This document shows, in pieces, positions 41,228-49,158 of a stretch of 64,000 nt of DNA. Each line of letters starts with the position of its first letter. Position 1 is the stretch's first letter. Source of the stretch: Mesorhizobium sp. B4-1-3 (GTDB lineage: Bacteria > Pseudomonadota > Alphaproteobacteria > Rhizobiales > Rhizobiaceae); the NCBI RefSeq assembly GCF_006439355.1, contig NZ_VFTG01000014.1, forward strand, positions 62,001 through 126,000. The letters are read 5' to 3'. Below the pieces are notes generated by a model that had not been told where the DNA came from, did no database searches, and saw only the letters and a program-made list of their open reading frames with translations. A program made the position numbers and the translations under genes.

Positions 41228-41272
41228 AAAGCTCCCGGAAGTTTTGCTGGCAGCAAAATTTCCGAGAGCTTT
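41228..41272. terminator. 45-bp near-perfect inverted repeat
   Basis: Arms AAAGCTCCCGGAAGTTTTGC (41228-) and its partner ending GGAAATTTTGCTG complement, 22 bp with about two mismatches around a single central base (41250). Lies between the divergent GST start and the convergent-facing H1-like gene end, so probably a terminator of the H1-like gene; it may also extrude as a cruciform. Confidence 0.6.
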
Positions 41273-41378
41273 AGGAGGAGCGTCCGCTCCGACTTCGCTC
41301 TGACACCGAATTGGCGAGAGGGGTGCCTGGGTGGCACCCACCGTCACCCGTTTGCGCCGGCCAAGCGAAGCTACGCGA

Positions 41379-41756
41379 TTACTTCTTGGCGGCCGGCTTC
41401 TTCGCCGGAGCTGCCTTCTTCACGGCTGCCGGCGCCTTGGCGGCGGCGGCCTTCAGCGGAGCCTTGGCGGCGGGCTTGGCCGCGGCCTTCGCTGCCGGCT
41501 TCTTGGCGGCGGCGGGCTTGGCTGCTGCCTTTGCAGCCGGCTTGGCCGCTGCCTTGGCGGCGGGCTTGGTCGCGGCCTTGGCGGCGGGCTTGGCCGCGGC
41601 CTTGGCTGCCGGCTTGGCTGCTGCCTTGGCCGGAGCCTTGGCGGCTGCCTTCGGCGCCGCTGCCTTCTTCACTGCTGCAGGTTTCGCGGCAGCCTTAGCT
41701 GCCGGCTTCTTTGCCGGCGCTTTCGCCGCCGGCGCCTTGGTTGTCGTCTTTGCCAT
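41379..41756 (-). CDS. histone H1-like Lys/Ala-rich protein
   Basis: 125 residues, almost entirely Lys, Ala, Pro: KAPAKAAAKPAAKAAAKPAA style repeats, like the C-terminal tail of eukaryotic H1 and bacterial HU/H1-like DNA-binding proteins. ATG 41756 is used; the frame allows 41780. Binds nucleic acid by charge (inference). Its GC-rich repeats make it prone to length variation. Confidence 0.8.
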   Translation of the reverse strand: MAKTTTKAPAAKAPAKKPAAKAAAKPAAVKKAAAPKAAAKAPAKAAAKPAAKAAAKPAAKAATKPAAKAAAKPAAKAAAKPAAAKKPAAKAAAKPAAKAPLKAAAAKAPAAVKKAAPAKKPAAKK

Positions 41757-42152
41757 GCGATGCCCCTTGCGTTTTGCCAATGGTCGTGAGTGACCCGGCG
41801 TGTCTATGCATATCTGACTCGCGACTGTCTAGCCAGCGAAGCAACACAATGATTTTCAGTTATTGAATTTTGGTTACACGAAGATGCACCTCATGCAAAT
41901 TGTGAGCGAATCTCTCACTTTCGAAGTGACGGCCCAGCCCACAGATTTTCGCCCCGCTTCTATCGCCCGATAATCCATCCGTCCGCGCCATAACCTTATA
42001 TCACAATGCGAGCAAAGTGCTCACAATAGAGAACACGCCGCCGAACGCCGGCTTCATCTTGTCCAGCCGAAACATCTACAGATGAGCCGGCCAGGCGAGA
42101 CGATCAAAGCTTACTCATTTGAAAGTGAGTTAAAAGCTCATATTCGGTGCCA
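41757..42152. other. intergenic promoter region with multiple inverted motifs
   Basis: 396 bases. Contains GTGAGCGAATCTCTCAC (about 41899), TCACTT-TCG-AAGTGA (about 41914), GAGCAAAGTGCTC (about 42008) and TTACTCATTTGAAAGTGAGTTAA (42111-42133, likely the dinB terminator). The first three lie upstream of the H1-like gene and share TCAC/GTGA half-sites. No gene seen. Confidence 0.5.
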
Positions 42153-42687
42153 TCAATCTCCGCCGGCTTTGCGTTCGCTCTGCAGGCGGCGCGCCGGTTC
42201 GGAGCGATGCAGATGGACGGCATAGGTATCCAAGGGCGGCGAGACCGCGATCCCGGCCAGTATGCGGCCGATCTCACCCCGATGGTAGCTGCCGTGCAGG
42301 ACGACATGGGTCAGCATCTCCTGCCTCGCCATGCAGCCCTTGTCGCCATCGGTGAAGACGAAGGCGACCCGGTCGGCAAGCCCTTGCTCCGAAACGGTTT
42401 CCAGGTAGTCGAGGTACCAGCGATCGACCTCGGCCAAGGCGCCGCGCAGCTCGCGCGGCTCGGGCGTGCCTGGCGTATTGTCGCTCGCATAGCCATGGGT
42501 GGGTGACGCCCTTCAGGTGCGCGGCAAAGATCCGCGACACGACATGGATATGGTTCATCAGGCGGAGCGCGGCGTGGCGTAGTGCGGCGTCACTCGCCGG
42601 ATCCGTCCCGGCAAGCTTCTCTATCAGCTCATCGTTCGCCCAGGCCTGGTAGGCGAGCATGCCCTTCAGCAAGGTCTTGGCACTCAT
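42153..42687 (-). pseudogene. DinB-family protein, interrupted by frameshift
   Basis: The N-terminal half MSAKTLLKGMLAYQAWANDE ... HLKGVTH reads in one frame, and the C-terminal half GYASDNTPGTPEPRELRGAL ... HVVLHGSYHRGEIG in another, both with DinB-like histidines. The switch lies in CACCCACCCATGG (minus strand, about 42494-42506): removing one C joins GVTH to HGYASD. So the gene is either a pseudogene or holds a sequencing error. The reconstructed protein would have about 177 residues. Divergent from a TetR gene, which may regulate it. Confidence 0.75.
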
Positions 42688-42757
42688 CGTTGCGACCCAT
42701 TTGCGTTGGTGAAATGAATGTGAGTATCCTGTTTATATTCTCGGGAGACGGGCCAGC

Positions 42758-43381
42758 ATGTCTACTCGCATTGCAAAGCCGGCCGCACGCATGCGCAAGC
42801 TGCCGCGCCAGGCGCGTTCGATCGCTACCGTCGAGGCGATCATCGAAGCCGGGGCTCACGTGCTGAGCGAGCTCGGCTGGGCGGGGTTCTCCACCAACAA
42901 GGTGGCGGAGGCCGCGGGCGTCAGCATCGGCTCGCTCTATCAATATTTCCCCGACAAGCTGGCCCTGGTCGAAGCGATCCGGCGCCGTCACTTCGATCAT
43001 GTGCTGTCGGTGATTCGCGAAGCGTCGGCGGAGGAGAAGCCGCTCAAGCAATTCGCGCGCGAGCTGGTGCGCGGCATGATCGGCGCGCACTCGATCCATC
43101 CGACGCTGCACCAGGTGCTGCTCGACGAGGTGCCCGGCGATCGCGGCTCACGCGCCGCGCACGCCTCGTTCCAGGCGCGCTATCTCGAACATTACGCCGC
43201 GGCCGTCGCGCAGTACCGCAAGCGCCGCAAGGATACCGAGACGATGGCGCGCGTGCTCTCCTCGGCGGTCGAGGGCGTGATCCACAACGCGGCACGGCGC
43301 AACATGCTCGACGCGCCGGAACTGCAGAAGCAGCTCGGCGAGCTGATCCAAGCTTACATATCGGGCGGCAAGGCCGCGTGA
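42758..43381 (+). CDS. TetR/AcrR family transcriptional regulator
   Basis: 207 residues. HTH: RSIATVEAIIEAGAHVLSEL GWAGFSTNKVAEAAGVSIGS LYQYFPDKLALVEAIRRRHF, classic TetR. The C-terminal ligand domain has no recognised ligand. The 70-base gap to the divergent dinB is a candidate operator region (GAATGTGAG-N7-TATATTC-like). Followed by a repeat-filled intergenic region. Confidence 0.92.
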   Translation: MSTRIAKPAARMRKLPRQARSIATVEAIIEAGAHVLSELGWAGFSTNKVAEAAGVSIGSLYQYFPDKLALVEAIRRRHFDHVLSVIREASAEEKPLKQFARELVRGMIGAHSIHPTLHQVLLDEVPGDRGSRAAHASFQARYLEHYAAAVAQYRKRRKDTETMARVLSSAVEGVIHNAARRNMLDAPELQKQLGELIQAYISGGKAA

Positions 43382-43429
43382 GTCAGCGGAAGCGGAGCAG
43401 GCATGAGCGAGGCCTGTTTGCGCGGGCCG

Positions 43430-43645
43430 CCGGCGGAGCCTCCTGGAGGCCAGCAGCCCAGCGTAGGATAGGGAGGGACAGCGCCCTCCTCTGTCCTGCC
43501 GGACATCTCCCCCACAAAGGGAGGAGATCGGATGCCATGCAGGCTTTCGCCAATCGCCAGCGCTGAGAATGAGCTGGACGTCGAAGCCGACATCTCCCCC
43601 CAAGTGGAAGAGATGTCCGGCAGGATAGAGGGGGCGCCGTAGAGC
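43430..43645. repeat. rhizobial palindromic mosaic repeat
   Basis: About 215 bp between the TetR gene and the secreted-protein gene: GGACATCTCCCCCACAAAGG then AGGCTTTCGCCAATCGCCAGCG and a second ACATCTCCCCCCAAGTGG, with GAGATGTCCGGCAGGATAGAGG at the end mirroring AGGATAGGGAGGG at the start. Noncoding mobile-like repeat. Confidence 0.7.
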
Positions 43646-43677
43646 GCCAACCTCAACGGTCTATGGGGCCGACGAAC

Positions 43678-44139
43678 TTACCGCAGCACCCGGCAGCGGC
43701 CGTTATAGACCAGCCAGCGATCGAAGCCCGAGACGCAGAACTCGACATTGTCGCCGATCGAGGCAAAGCCTTGGCCTTCCTCGATAAGGTAGAAGATCGA
43801 GCGGTCGCGGCCGTCCGACAGGTTGACGGTGGCGCGGCAATAATGGCGGCCGATCGGCCATTCGTCGCTCGCCGGCTCGTAGCGATGCTGACGGATGTTG
43901 CGGAAATCGGTGATCGCCACGTCCGGCAGATGCGGCACGTGATGCACCTGGTAGGAGAAGCGGTCGGTGATCTTGTTCAGCACCCAGGCCTCGCCGCAGA
44001 CGCTGCCGTCATCCTCGGTGTAGATGGACAGGTCGGCGGCATGCGCCGCCTGGCTGAAGCCCAGCGGAGCGGCAAAGGGAGTGGATAGCGCAACGAGCGC
44101 GGCAAGGGCGGCAAGGGCGGAATGGGCGAAGCGAGTCAT
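43678..44139 (-). CDS. secreted hypothetical protein (153 aa)
   Basis: Signal peptide MTRFAHSALAALAALVALST ... AAHAADL, mature part with an N-terminal SIYTEDDGSVCGEAWVLNKI and HHVPHLPDVAITDFRNIRQHRYEPASDEWPIGRHYCRATVNLSDGR, and C-terminal CVSGFDRWLVYNGRCRVLR. Four cysteines (two near each other), likely disulfides. Conserved-looking periplasmic protein, no domain name recalled. Confidence 0.75.
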   Translation of the reverse strand: MTRFAHSALAALAALVALSTPFAAPLGFSQAAHAADLSIYTEDDGSVCGEAWVLNKITDRFSYQVHHVPHLPDVAITDFRNIRQHRYEPASDEWPIGRHYCRATVNLSDGRDRSIFYLIEEGQGFASIGDNVEFCVSGFDRWLVYNGRCRVLR

Positions 44140-44249
44140 GACAGCCTCTCAAGGTCGGTTCCGCGCACTGTGCGGATTCGCTTGGCGGCGGTCAAGCGGT
44201 TGCGAAAACAATGGTTTCCGCAAAACTTCGTTCCCTCATCGCCAGCTCA

Positions 44250-44612
44250 TCAAAACGTGCCGGCAAGCAGCAGCCCGCCGATGACGGCAACGTTGATCAG
44301 GAACGCATTGCGCAGCACCTGGCGCTCCGGTTCCTCGCTCGCCCAAAAACGCAGCAGCATGAGGTTCGTCGCCAGCGTGAAGAGGATCAGCGCGCCGGCG
44401 GCGAAGGGCTTAGCCACGCCAACGGCAAGCAGGAAACCGGCAACGACCTCGACCGCCGAACCGGCGGCCAGCATCAAGGCCGGAGCCGGGAATTTCCGGG
44501 CGGCCAGATAGTCGCGCATCGCCGCGAATTTCACGAAATGCTCGATGCCGGCGAAGACGAACACGCCGCCGATGAGGAGAGCGCCAAGCGCTTGAACGGT
44601 TTGAACAGGCAT
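44250..44612 (-). CDS. DoxX family protein
   Basis: 120 residues, four hydrophobic helices: ALGALLIGGVFVFAGIEHFV, ALMLAAGSAVEVVAGFLLAV, AAGALILFTLATNLMLLRFW and a last helix. GIEHFVKF is typical of the DoxX type. Inner membrane; may belong to a thioredoxin/DoxX-like redox membrane unit. Upstream of it (same direction) is the VOC protein gene 36 bases away. Confidence 0.88.
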   Translation of the reverse strand: MPVQTVQALGALLIGGVFVFAGIEHFVKFAAMRDYLAARKFPAPALMLAAGSAVEVVAGFLLAVGVAKPFAAGALILFTLATNLMLLRFWASEEPERQVLRNAFLINVAVIGGLLLAGTF

Positions 44613-44647
44613 GGCGGCCTCCTCGCGATGATCTACTTCGCCTCAAC

Positions 44648-45070
44648 TCAGTCCTCGGGGACGAAGGCCGGGTTGTAGACGACCTCCCACAGGTGATCGT
44701 CGGGATCCTGGAAGTAGCCGGCATATCCGCCCCAGAAGGTCTTTTGCGCCGGCTTGACCACACGCGCGCCGGCCTTGACGGCCTCGGCCATCACGGCGTC
44801 CACCTCGGCCTCGCTGCCGACATTATGGCCGATGGTCAATTCGGTCGGGCTGCGGCCGCTTTGCGGCACCGTCGCATCGTGGGCGATGCTGGAACGTTCG
44901 AAGATTGCGAATTTCAAGCCGCCGGCAAGCTCGAAGAAGGCGACCGCGCCGTGCTCGAATTCGCGGCCGATGATGCCTTCGGTCGGCAGGCCGAGCCCGT
45001 CGCGATAGAATTTGAGGGAGGCCTCCAGATCGTCGACGCCGAGCGTCAATACAGTGATGCGAGCTTTCAT
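44648..45070 (-). CDS. VOC family protein (glyoxalase/bleomycin-resistance fold)
   Basis: 140 residues: MKARITVLTLGVDDLEASLK FYRDGLGLPTEGI, HGAVAFFELAGGLKFAIFER and FWGGYAGYFQDPDDHLWEVV YNPAF. Two beta-alpha-beta-beta-beta modules with the terminal Glu of the metal site (WEV). GGAGTGAGAG is placed before ATG 45070. Enzymatic role unknown. Likely cotranscribed with doxX and divergent from an AraC gene. Confidence 0.9.
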   Translation of the reverse strand: MKARITVLTLGVDDLEASLKFYRDGLGLPTEGIIGREFEHGAVAFFELAGGLKFAIFERSSIAHDATVPQSGRSPTELTIGHNVGSEAEVDAVMAEAVKAGARVVKPAQKTFWGGYAGYFQDPDDHLWEVVYNPAFVPED

Positions 45071-45249
45071 TTCTCTCACTCCTTTCTATATTCGTGCCAC
45101 AGTCGCAAACGGATGCGGTCCGATGCGAGCGCGTGGAGCGCCGTGAAGTTCGTCCGTTTTGCCATGGATGACGTGGCCGGCATTGAATATTTCGGCCAAA
45201 ATAACCAGCGCCCGATGCGGCGACTCTGCTGAAGCAGATCGGAGACGGA

Positions 45250-46005
45250 ATGGAACCGGTCCTGGCGCAGACCACCGGCTTTTTTCGCGAGCGGCCCGTC
45301 GCCGACGGCCTGGCCGGTGCCTTCTCTGCGGTCTGGGTCCACCACATGGACGAGCGCGCCGTTCCGCCCATCGTCATCACGCCTGACGCCACCATCGACC
45401 TGCAATGGATCGACGGCCGCTTCCGCGTGGCCGGCCCGGACAAGGAGCCGCAGATCGAGACGCCGCCGGGCGGCGCGGTGATCGTCGGCTTCCGCTTCCG
45501 GCCGGGCGCCGCCGCCGGATGGCTCGGCGTGCCGGCCGGCGAGATCGTCGGCGGACGGCTCGACCTCAGCGAATTGTGGGGCACGCGTTGCCGGGAGCTT
45601 TCCGACCGCATCGGTCCGACGCCCAGCCTTGCCGACCTGGTTCGTCGCCTGGAAGAGACGATCGGAGCGCGCACGCAAGGACGCGACGCGCTCGACCCGC
45701 AGATGGATATGGCCTTCGACGTCATCGACAAAGGTTTACCGCTGGAGACGCCGCTGGTTCCGTTCCTGCAACGCCAATTGCATATGAGCGAGCGGACGCT
45801 GCGACGCCGCTTCGAGGACGCCTTCGGCTATGGCCCGAAGACGCTCGACCGCATCCTGCGCTTCCACCGGTACCGGCGCCTGCAGCGGCAGCAAAGCGAC
45901 GCCTCGACCGCGTTGCTCGCCATCGAGGCCGGCTATGCCGACCAGGCGCATCTGATCCGCGAAAGCCGGCGGCTGACTGGCGTGACGCCCTCGGCGCTGG
46001 CTTGA
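45250..46005 (+). CDS. AraC-family transcriptional regulator
   Basis: 251 residues. N-terminal DUF6597-like sensing domain (VWVHHMDERAVPPIVITPDA TIDLQW...), then AraC HTH: LQRQLHMSERTLRRRFEDAF GYGPKTLDRILRFHRYRRLQ and ALLAIEAGYADQAHLIRESRRLTGVTPSAL. Divergent from the VOC/DoxX genes by about 170 bases, hence a probable regulator of those genes. Confidence 0.9.
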   Translation: MEPVLAQTTGFFRERPVADGLAGAFSAVWVHHMDERAVPPIVITPDATIDLQWIDGRFRVAGPDKEPQIETPPGGAVIVGFRFRPGAAAGWLGVPAGEIVGGRLDLSELWGTRCRELSDRIGPTPSLADLVRRLEETIGARTQGRDALDPQMDMAFDVIDKGLPLETPLVPFLQRQLHMSERTLRRRFEDAFGYGPKTLDRILRFHRYRRLQRQQSDASTALLAIEAGYADQAHLIRESRRLTGVTPSALA

Positions 46006-46020
46006 GCGAATGCGGGCGCC

Positions 46021-46869
46021 CTACTCGCCGGCCAACCACTCCAAGGTCCAGCGTGACGGCTGCCGGACAACCAGCGCCTTGTGCAGGACCGGCAGCAGCA
46101 GCCGCAATTCGCTCTCCAGTGTATAGGGCGGATTGACCACCACCAGGCCGCTGCCGTCGAGGCTGGGTTCGTCCGAGGCGGGCCGGATCTCGAAGGCGAT
46201 GTCGAGCAGCTTCGGAATGCCAGCCTCCTTCAGCGCCGCGCGGAAGGCCGTCACCGCCTTGCGTTCCTTGATTGGGTACCAGAGCGCGTAGATGCCGCCC
46301 GGCCAGCGCCGGTGCGCCCTGCGAAGCCCTTCGACGAGTCGGGAGAATTCGCCATCCTCCTCGAAGGGCGGATCGATGAGGACGAGGCCGCGCTTTTCCT
46401 TCGGCGGAAGTTGCGCGCCGAGCGCCAGCCAGCCGTCGAGCTCGATCACCCGCGTCTGGAAATCGCCGGCGAAAACGGATTTCAGCCGCGAGACATCCTC
46501 GGGGTGCAGCTCCACCGCCGTCAGCCGGTCCTGGTTGCGCAGGAGATGGCGCACGATCAGCGGTGAGCCGGGATAGTGCTTGAGCCCGCCGTCGGGATTT
46601 AGCGCGCGCACCGCTTCCAGATAGGGCTGAAGCAGGACCGCCGCTTGCGGCTCGAGACTCGCCTCGGTGAGCCGACCGATGCCGGTTTGCCACTCGCCGG
46701 TCTTGCCTGCCTCGACCGAGGCAAGATCGTAGCGGCCGATGCCGGCATGGGTGTCGATGACGCGAAAAGCCTTGTCCTTCTGCTTGAGATAATCGACGAG
46801 GCGCGCGAGCACGGCATGCTTGACGACATCGGCGAAATTGCCGGCGTGATAGGCGTGGCGATAGTTCAT
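46021..46869 (-). CDS. rlmJ: 23S rRNA (adenine(2030)-N6)-methyltransferase
   Basis: 282 residues: MNYRHAYHAGNFADVVKHAV LARLVDYLKQKDKAFRVIDT HAGIGRYDLAS, YPGSPLIVRHLLRNQDRLTA VELHPEDVSRL, and the catalytic DPPFE motif in LVLIDPPFEEDGEF. Matches RlmJ in sequence and length (E. coli 280). Methylates A2030 in 23S rRNA with AdoMet. Convergent with the AraC gene. Confidence 0.96.
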   Translation of the reverse strand: MNYRHAYHAGNFADVVKHAVLARLVDYLKQKDKAFRVIDTHAGIGRYDLASVEAGKTGEWQTGIGRLTEASLEPQAAVLLQPYLEAVRALNPDGGLKHYPGSPLIVRHLLRNQDRLTAVELHPEDVSRLKSVFAGDFQTRVIELDGWLALGAQLPPKEKRGLVLIDPPFEEDGEFSRLVEGLRRAHRRWPGGIYALWYPIKERKAVTAFRAALKEAGIPKLLDIAFEIRPASDEPSLDGSGLVVVNPPYTLESELRLLLPVLHKALVVRQPSRWTLEWLAGE

Positions 46870-46887
46870 GCGCGGCTCACTCCACAG

Positions 46888-46934
46888 AGCATGATGTCAA
46901 CCGAAAACCGTTTCACACTTTTCGGCATCATGCT
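46888..46934. repeat. AGCATGAT palindromic repeat, copy A
   Basis: AGCATGATGTCAACCGAAAA ... CTTTTCGGCATCATGCT, flanked by AGCATGAT and ATCATGCT arms. Overlaps the 3' end of the following gene (stop 46928). A relative lies at 54394-54443. Confidence 0.75.
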
Positions 46935-47557
46935 CGTGGCGAACCGTTGCGGCCCCAGCGTGGCGGTGGTGGTTGCGAATTGGGGTTTTGCGGATGGCCT
47001 TCGCCGCGACGCCCGAAGACCAGCGACAGCACCAGTCCGGCAAGGCCGACGCCCATCAGCGTATAGCCGACCGGCTCAGCGCGTTCGTCGATCGAGCCGG
47101 TGTCGGCGCGCAGGATGAGATCGACCGCGCGCATGTCGATGCCGTCGGCATCACCGGGGCCAACGGTGAAGACATAAGGGCCGGGCGTGACGGTTTTGAT
47201 GACGCCGGCCTCGTCGCGAAAGATCTTGTCGGGCAGTTGCGGGCTAGCCTGGCGCGGATTGTCGGTGTGGTTGAAGGAGAGCGCCGAGGCCAGCGCCGTG
47301 CGGCCGCCGCTCGCCGCTGTCAGGGTCAGCACAGTGCGCTGCTGGCCGGCGACCCGTTCGGCCCGCGCGGTCAGGTCGACCAGCACCCGCACCGGCGCAT
47401 CGCTTGCGGCGAGCTGCACAGTGGCGGGCCGGAAGCGGCCACCCTCATAGATGCGGTAAGTGCCGATCGCATGGCCGGAAAAATTGCCCATCGTCCAGGG
47501 ATAGAAGATGCCGATGGCGGCACCGGCGATGAGGAGAAGAACGAAGAGGAAGCGCAT
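46928..47557 (-). CDS. membrane-associated hypothetical protein (209 aa)
   Basis: N-terminal helix MRFLFVLLLIAGAAIGIFYP W, a beta-rich periplasmic domain (HAIGTYRIYEGGRFRPATVQ, VRVLVDLTARAERVAG, YVFTVGPGDADGIDMRAVDL), a C-terminal helix (YTLMGVGLAGLVLSLVFG) and a Pro/Arg-rich end formed partly by a repeat. No family name recalled. Confidence 0.7.
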   Translation of the reverse strand: MRFLFVLLLIAGAAIGIFYPWTMGNFSGHAIGTYRIYEGGRFRPATVQLAASDAPVRVLVDLTARAERVAGQQRTVLTLTAASGGRTALASALSFNHTDNPRQASPQLPDKIFRDEAGVIKTVTPGPYVFTVGPGDADGIDMRAVDLILRADTGSIDERAEPVGYTLMGVGLAGLVLSLVFGRRGEGHPQNPNSQPPPPRWGRNGSPRA

Positions 47558-47595
47558 TCAAACCCTTGGCTGTTTTGTTCGGCTGTCCGCCCTTC

Positions 47596-48264
47596 TCAAG
47601 AGCGGTTTTCATCTCGGGCAGCTTCGCGGACCCGCTCCATCTCGTCCAGGAACATTTCCAGGCCAAGCTCGAAAGTCTTGTCGAAGCCGGCGGCGCCGAA
47701 ATAGGCGCCGGCCTTCACGACGCTCGGATAGTCGCGCGCCAGTTCCTCGTCGCTGACGGTGGTGACGGCCGACGGCCCCTTGGCGTAGCCGGCCGTCTCG
47801 TCGAGGATCGCGCCCATCAGATAATAGCCGGCGGCGCGGAACAGGCGCGCGCTTAGCTCGGGGCCGAAGCCGCCGTCCTCGAACAGGCCGATAATGGCGT
47901 TGAGCTTGGCGAGGCAGGGCGGCGAGTTCATGCGGTAGACGACGATGAAGGGCGCGAAGGCCGGGTGCTCGGTCGCGATACGGCGGAACTCCTGCATGCC
48001 GATGCGCGCCCGCTCGCGCCAGGGCAGGCTGTCGTCGGGAATGACGAGCCCGCTCATCTGGCGATCGACCAGCGCTTCGTAGAGATGCGCCTGCGAGGGG
48101 AAGTGGTGGTAGATGCTCATCGCCTCGCAGCCAAGCCTGGCGGCGAGCTTGCGCATCGAAAAGCCGGACAGCCCTTCCCGCTCGATCACCTCGAAGGCGG
48201 CATCCTCGATCATCTCGCGGGAGAGTTTTCCGCGGGTTCGCTTTTTTTTGCTCGATGCATCCAT
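47596..48264 (-). CDS. TetR/AcrR family transcriptional regulator
   Basis: 222 residues. HTH: RGKLSREMIEDAAFEVIERE GLSGFSMRKLAARLGCEAMS IYHHFPSQAHLYEALVDRQM, with a TetR_C-like ligand domain (RARIGMQEFRRIATEHPAFA PFIVVYRM). ATG 48264 over 48279. Divergent from the exported AhpD-like gene with operators 48280-48292 and 48309-48323 in between, so the probable repressor of both. Confidence 0.93.
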   Translation of the reverse strand: MDASSKKKRTRGKLSREMIEDAAFEVIEREGLSGFSMRKLAARLGCEAMSIYHHFPSQAHLYEALVDRQMSGLVIPDDSLPWRERARIGMQEFRRIATEHPAFAPFIVVYRMNSPPCLAKLNAIIGLFEDGGFGPELSARLFRAAGYYLMGAILDETAGYAKGPSAVTTVSDEELARDYPSVVKAGAYFGAAGFDKTFELGLEMFLDEMERVREAARDENRS

Positions 48265-48272
48265 GGCGGCGC

Positions 48273-48300
48273 TTGACAACTTACACTGTAAGGCTTATCT
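48273..48300 (+). promoter_or_regulatory. promoter of exported AhpD-like gene
   Basis: TTGACA (48273-48278) and TTATCT (48295-48300) spaced 16 bases, with a TetR operator in the spacer. Confidence 0.55.
48280..48292. promoter_or_regulatory. TetR-type operator O1
   Basis: CTTAC-ACT-GTAAG dyad overlapping the promoter spacer, adjacent to the divergent tetR start. Confidence 0.75.
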
Positions 48301-48308
48301 TCCACACA

Positions 48309-48323
48309 CCTTACATCGTAAGG
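48309..48323. promoter_or_regulatory. TetR-type operator O2
   Basis: CCTTAC-ATC-GTAAGG, a 6+3+6 dyad downstream of the -10 element. Same CTTAC/GTAAG half-sites as O1, with centres 30 bp apart. Confidence 0.75.
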
Positions 48324-48348
48324 CTAACAAAAACCAGAGGAGAACATC

Positions 48349-48822
48349 ATGTCGGTCATTCGCATCGTTTCAACCGTGCATTCCTGTCTTCGTTCCGCCT
48401 CGCTCATCGCCGCCGCGGGCGTGTTTGCCGCCGCGCTGGCGTCCGCCCCTGCCCGGGCCGACGATTACGACGCGGCGCTGAAGGACATCCGGTCGACGAT
48501 GGGCGGCGTGCCGGGCTTCGTCAAACAGTTCCCGAAAGCCGGTCTGCCCGGCGCGTGGGCCGAGGTCAAGGCTATCGAACTCAGCGACAAGACGGCGCTG
48601 ACGCCGAAGGAGAAGTCTCTGATCTCGCTGGCGGTCGCGGCGCAAATCCCCTGCAGCTACTGCATCTGGTCGGACACTCAGAACGCCAAGCACGCCGGCG
48701 CCACTGACGAGGAGATCCAGGAAGCCGTCGCGATGGCGGCTCTGACGCGCCACTGGAGCACCATCTTCAACGGCATGCAGGTCGATTTCGACCAGTTCAA
48801 GAAAGAGATGGGCGGAGAATAA
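48349..48822 (+). CDS. exported AhpD/CMD family protein
   Basis: 157 residues. An N-terminal signal peptide (ASLIAAAGVFAAALASAPARADD) precedes an AhpD-like alpha bundle: TMGGVPGFVKQFPKAGLPGA WAEVKAIELSDKTALTPKEK SLISLAVAAQIPCSYCIWSD TQNAKHAGATDEEIQEAVAM AALTRHWSTIFNGMQVDF. The CxxC (CSYC) and following His (TQNAKHAG) match the AhpD active site. Unusual in that AhpD family proteins are normally cytoplasmic; here Sec export to the periplasm is expected. Under TetR control. Confidence 0.9.
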   Translation: MSVIRIVSTVHSCLRSASLIAAAGVFAAALASAPARADDYDAALKDIRSTMGGVPGFVKQFPKAGLPGAWAEVKAIELSDKTALTPKEKSLISLAVAAQIPCSYCIWSDTQNAKHAGATDEEIQEAVAMAALTRHWSTIFNGMQVDFDQFKKEMGGE

Positions 48823-48839
48823 GGCCTGTCCCCGCAAAG

Positions 48840-48867
48840 CGGGCGGGCGCGACGCCCGCCCGTTTTT
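48840..48867 (+). terminator. rho-independent terminator
   Basis: CGGGCGGGCG-CGA-CGCCCGCCCG followed by TTTTT, 18 bases after the AhpD-like stop. Confidence 0.93.
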
Positions 48868-48922
48868 CGCCGTCCCGATCGAAGCTCCAACAAGCTTGTG
48901 GATTCGCCGCCGCCGCTGCGCC

Positions 48923-49023
48923 AGAGCGGTTCACCGTTCAGGGAAACGGCGAACCGCTCCATCTCTTTGTTTTGACGCAATTCCGCACGGAAAACCGCTC
49001 ACACTTTTCGTGGAATTGCTCTA
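48923..49023. repeat. composite palindromic repeat
   Basis: First hairpin AGAGCGGTTC...GAACCGCTC, linker TCTCTTTGTTTTGACG, second hairpin CAATTCCGCACGGAAAACCG ... GTGGAATTGCTC. Same two-hairpin layout with CTCTTTGTT linker as at 54342-54443. It fills most of the 48823-49158 intergenic region (336 bases), which holds no gene. Confidence 0.7.
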
Positions 49024-49158
49024 TAGGAACAGCGCCTTGAATGAGCCAGCGCGGATCCGATGTCGGACCGGCGCCGGCCGGGCCGACATTCGAAAGTTGC
49101 CCTCTGCCGGCCTTCGGATGGCGCTTCCGCCCAACCGGGCGGCCCGTTGGAGACCTGT

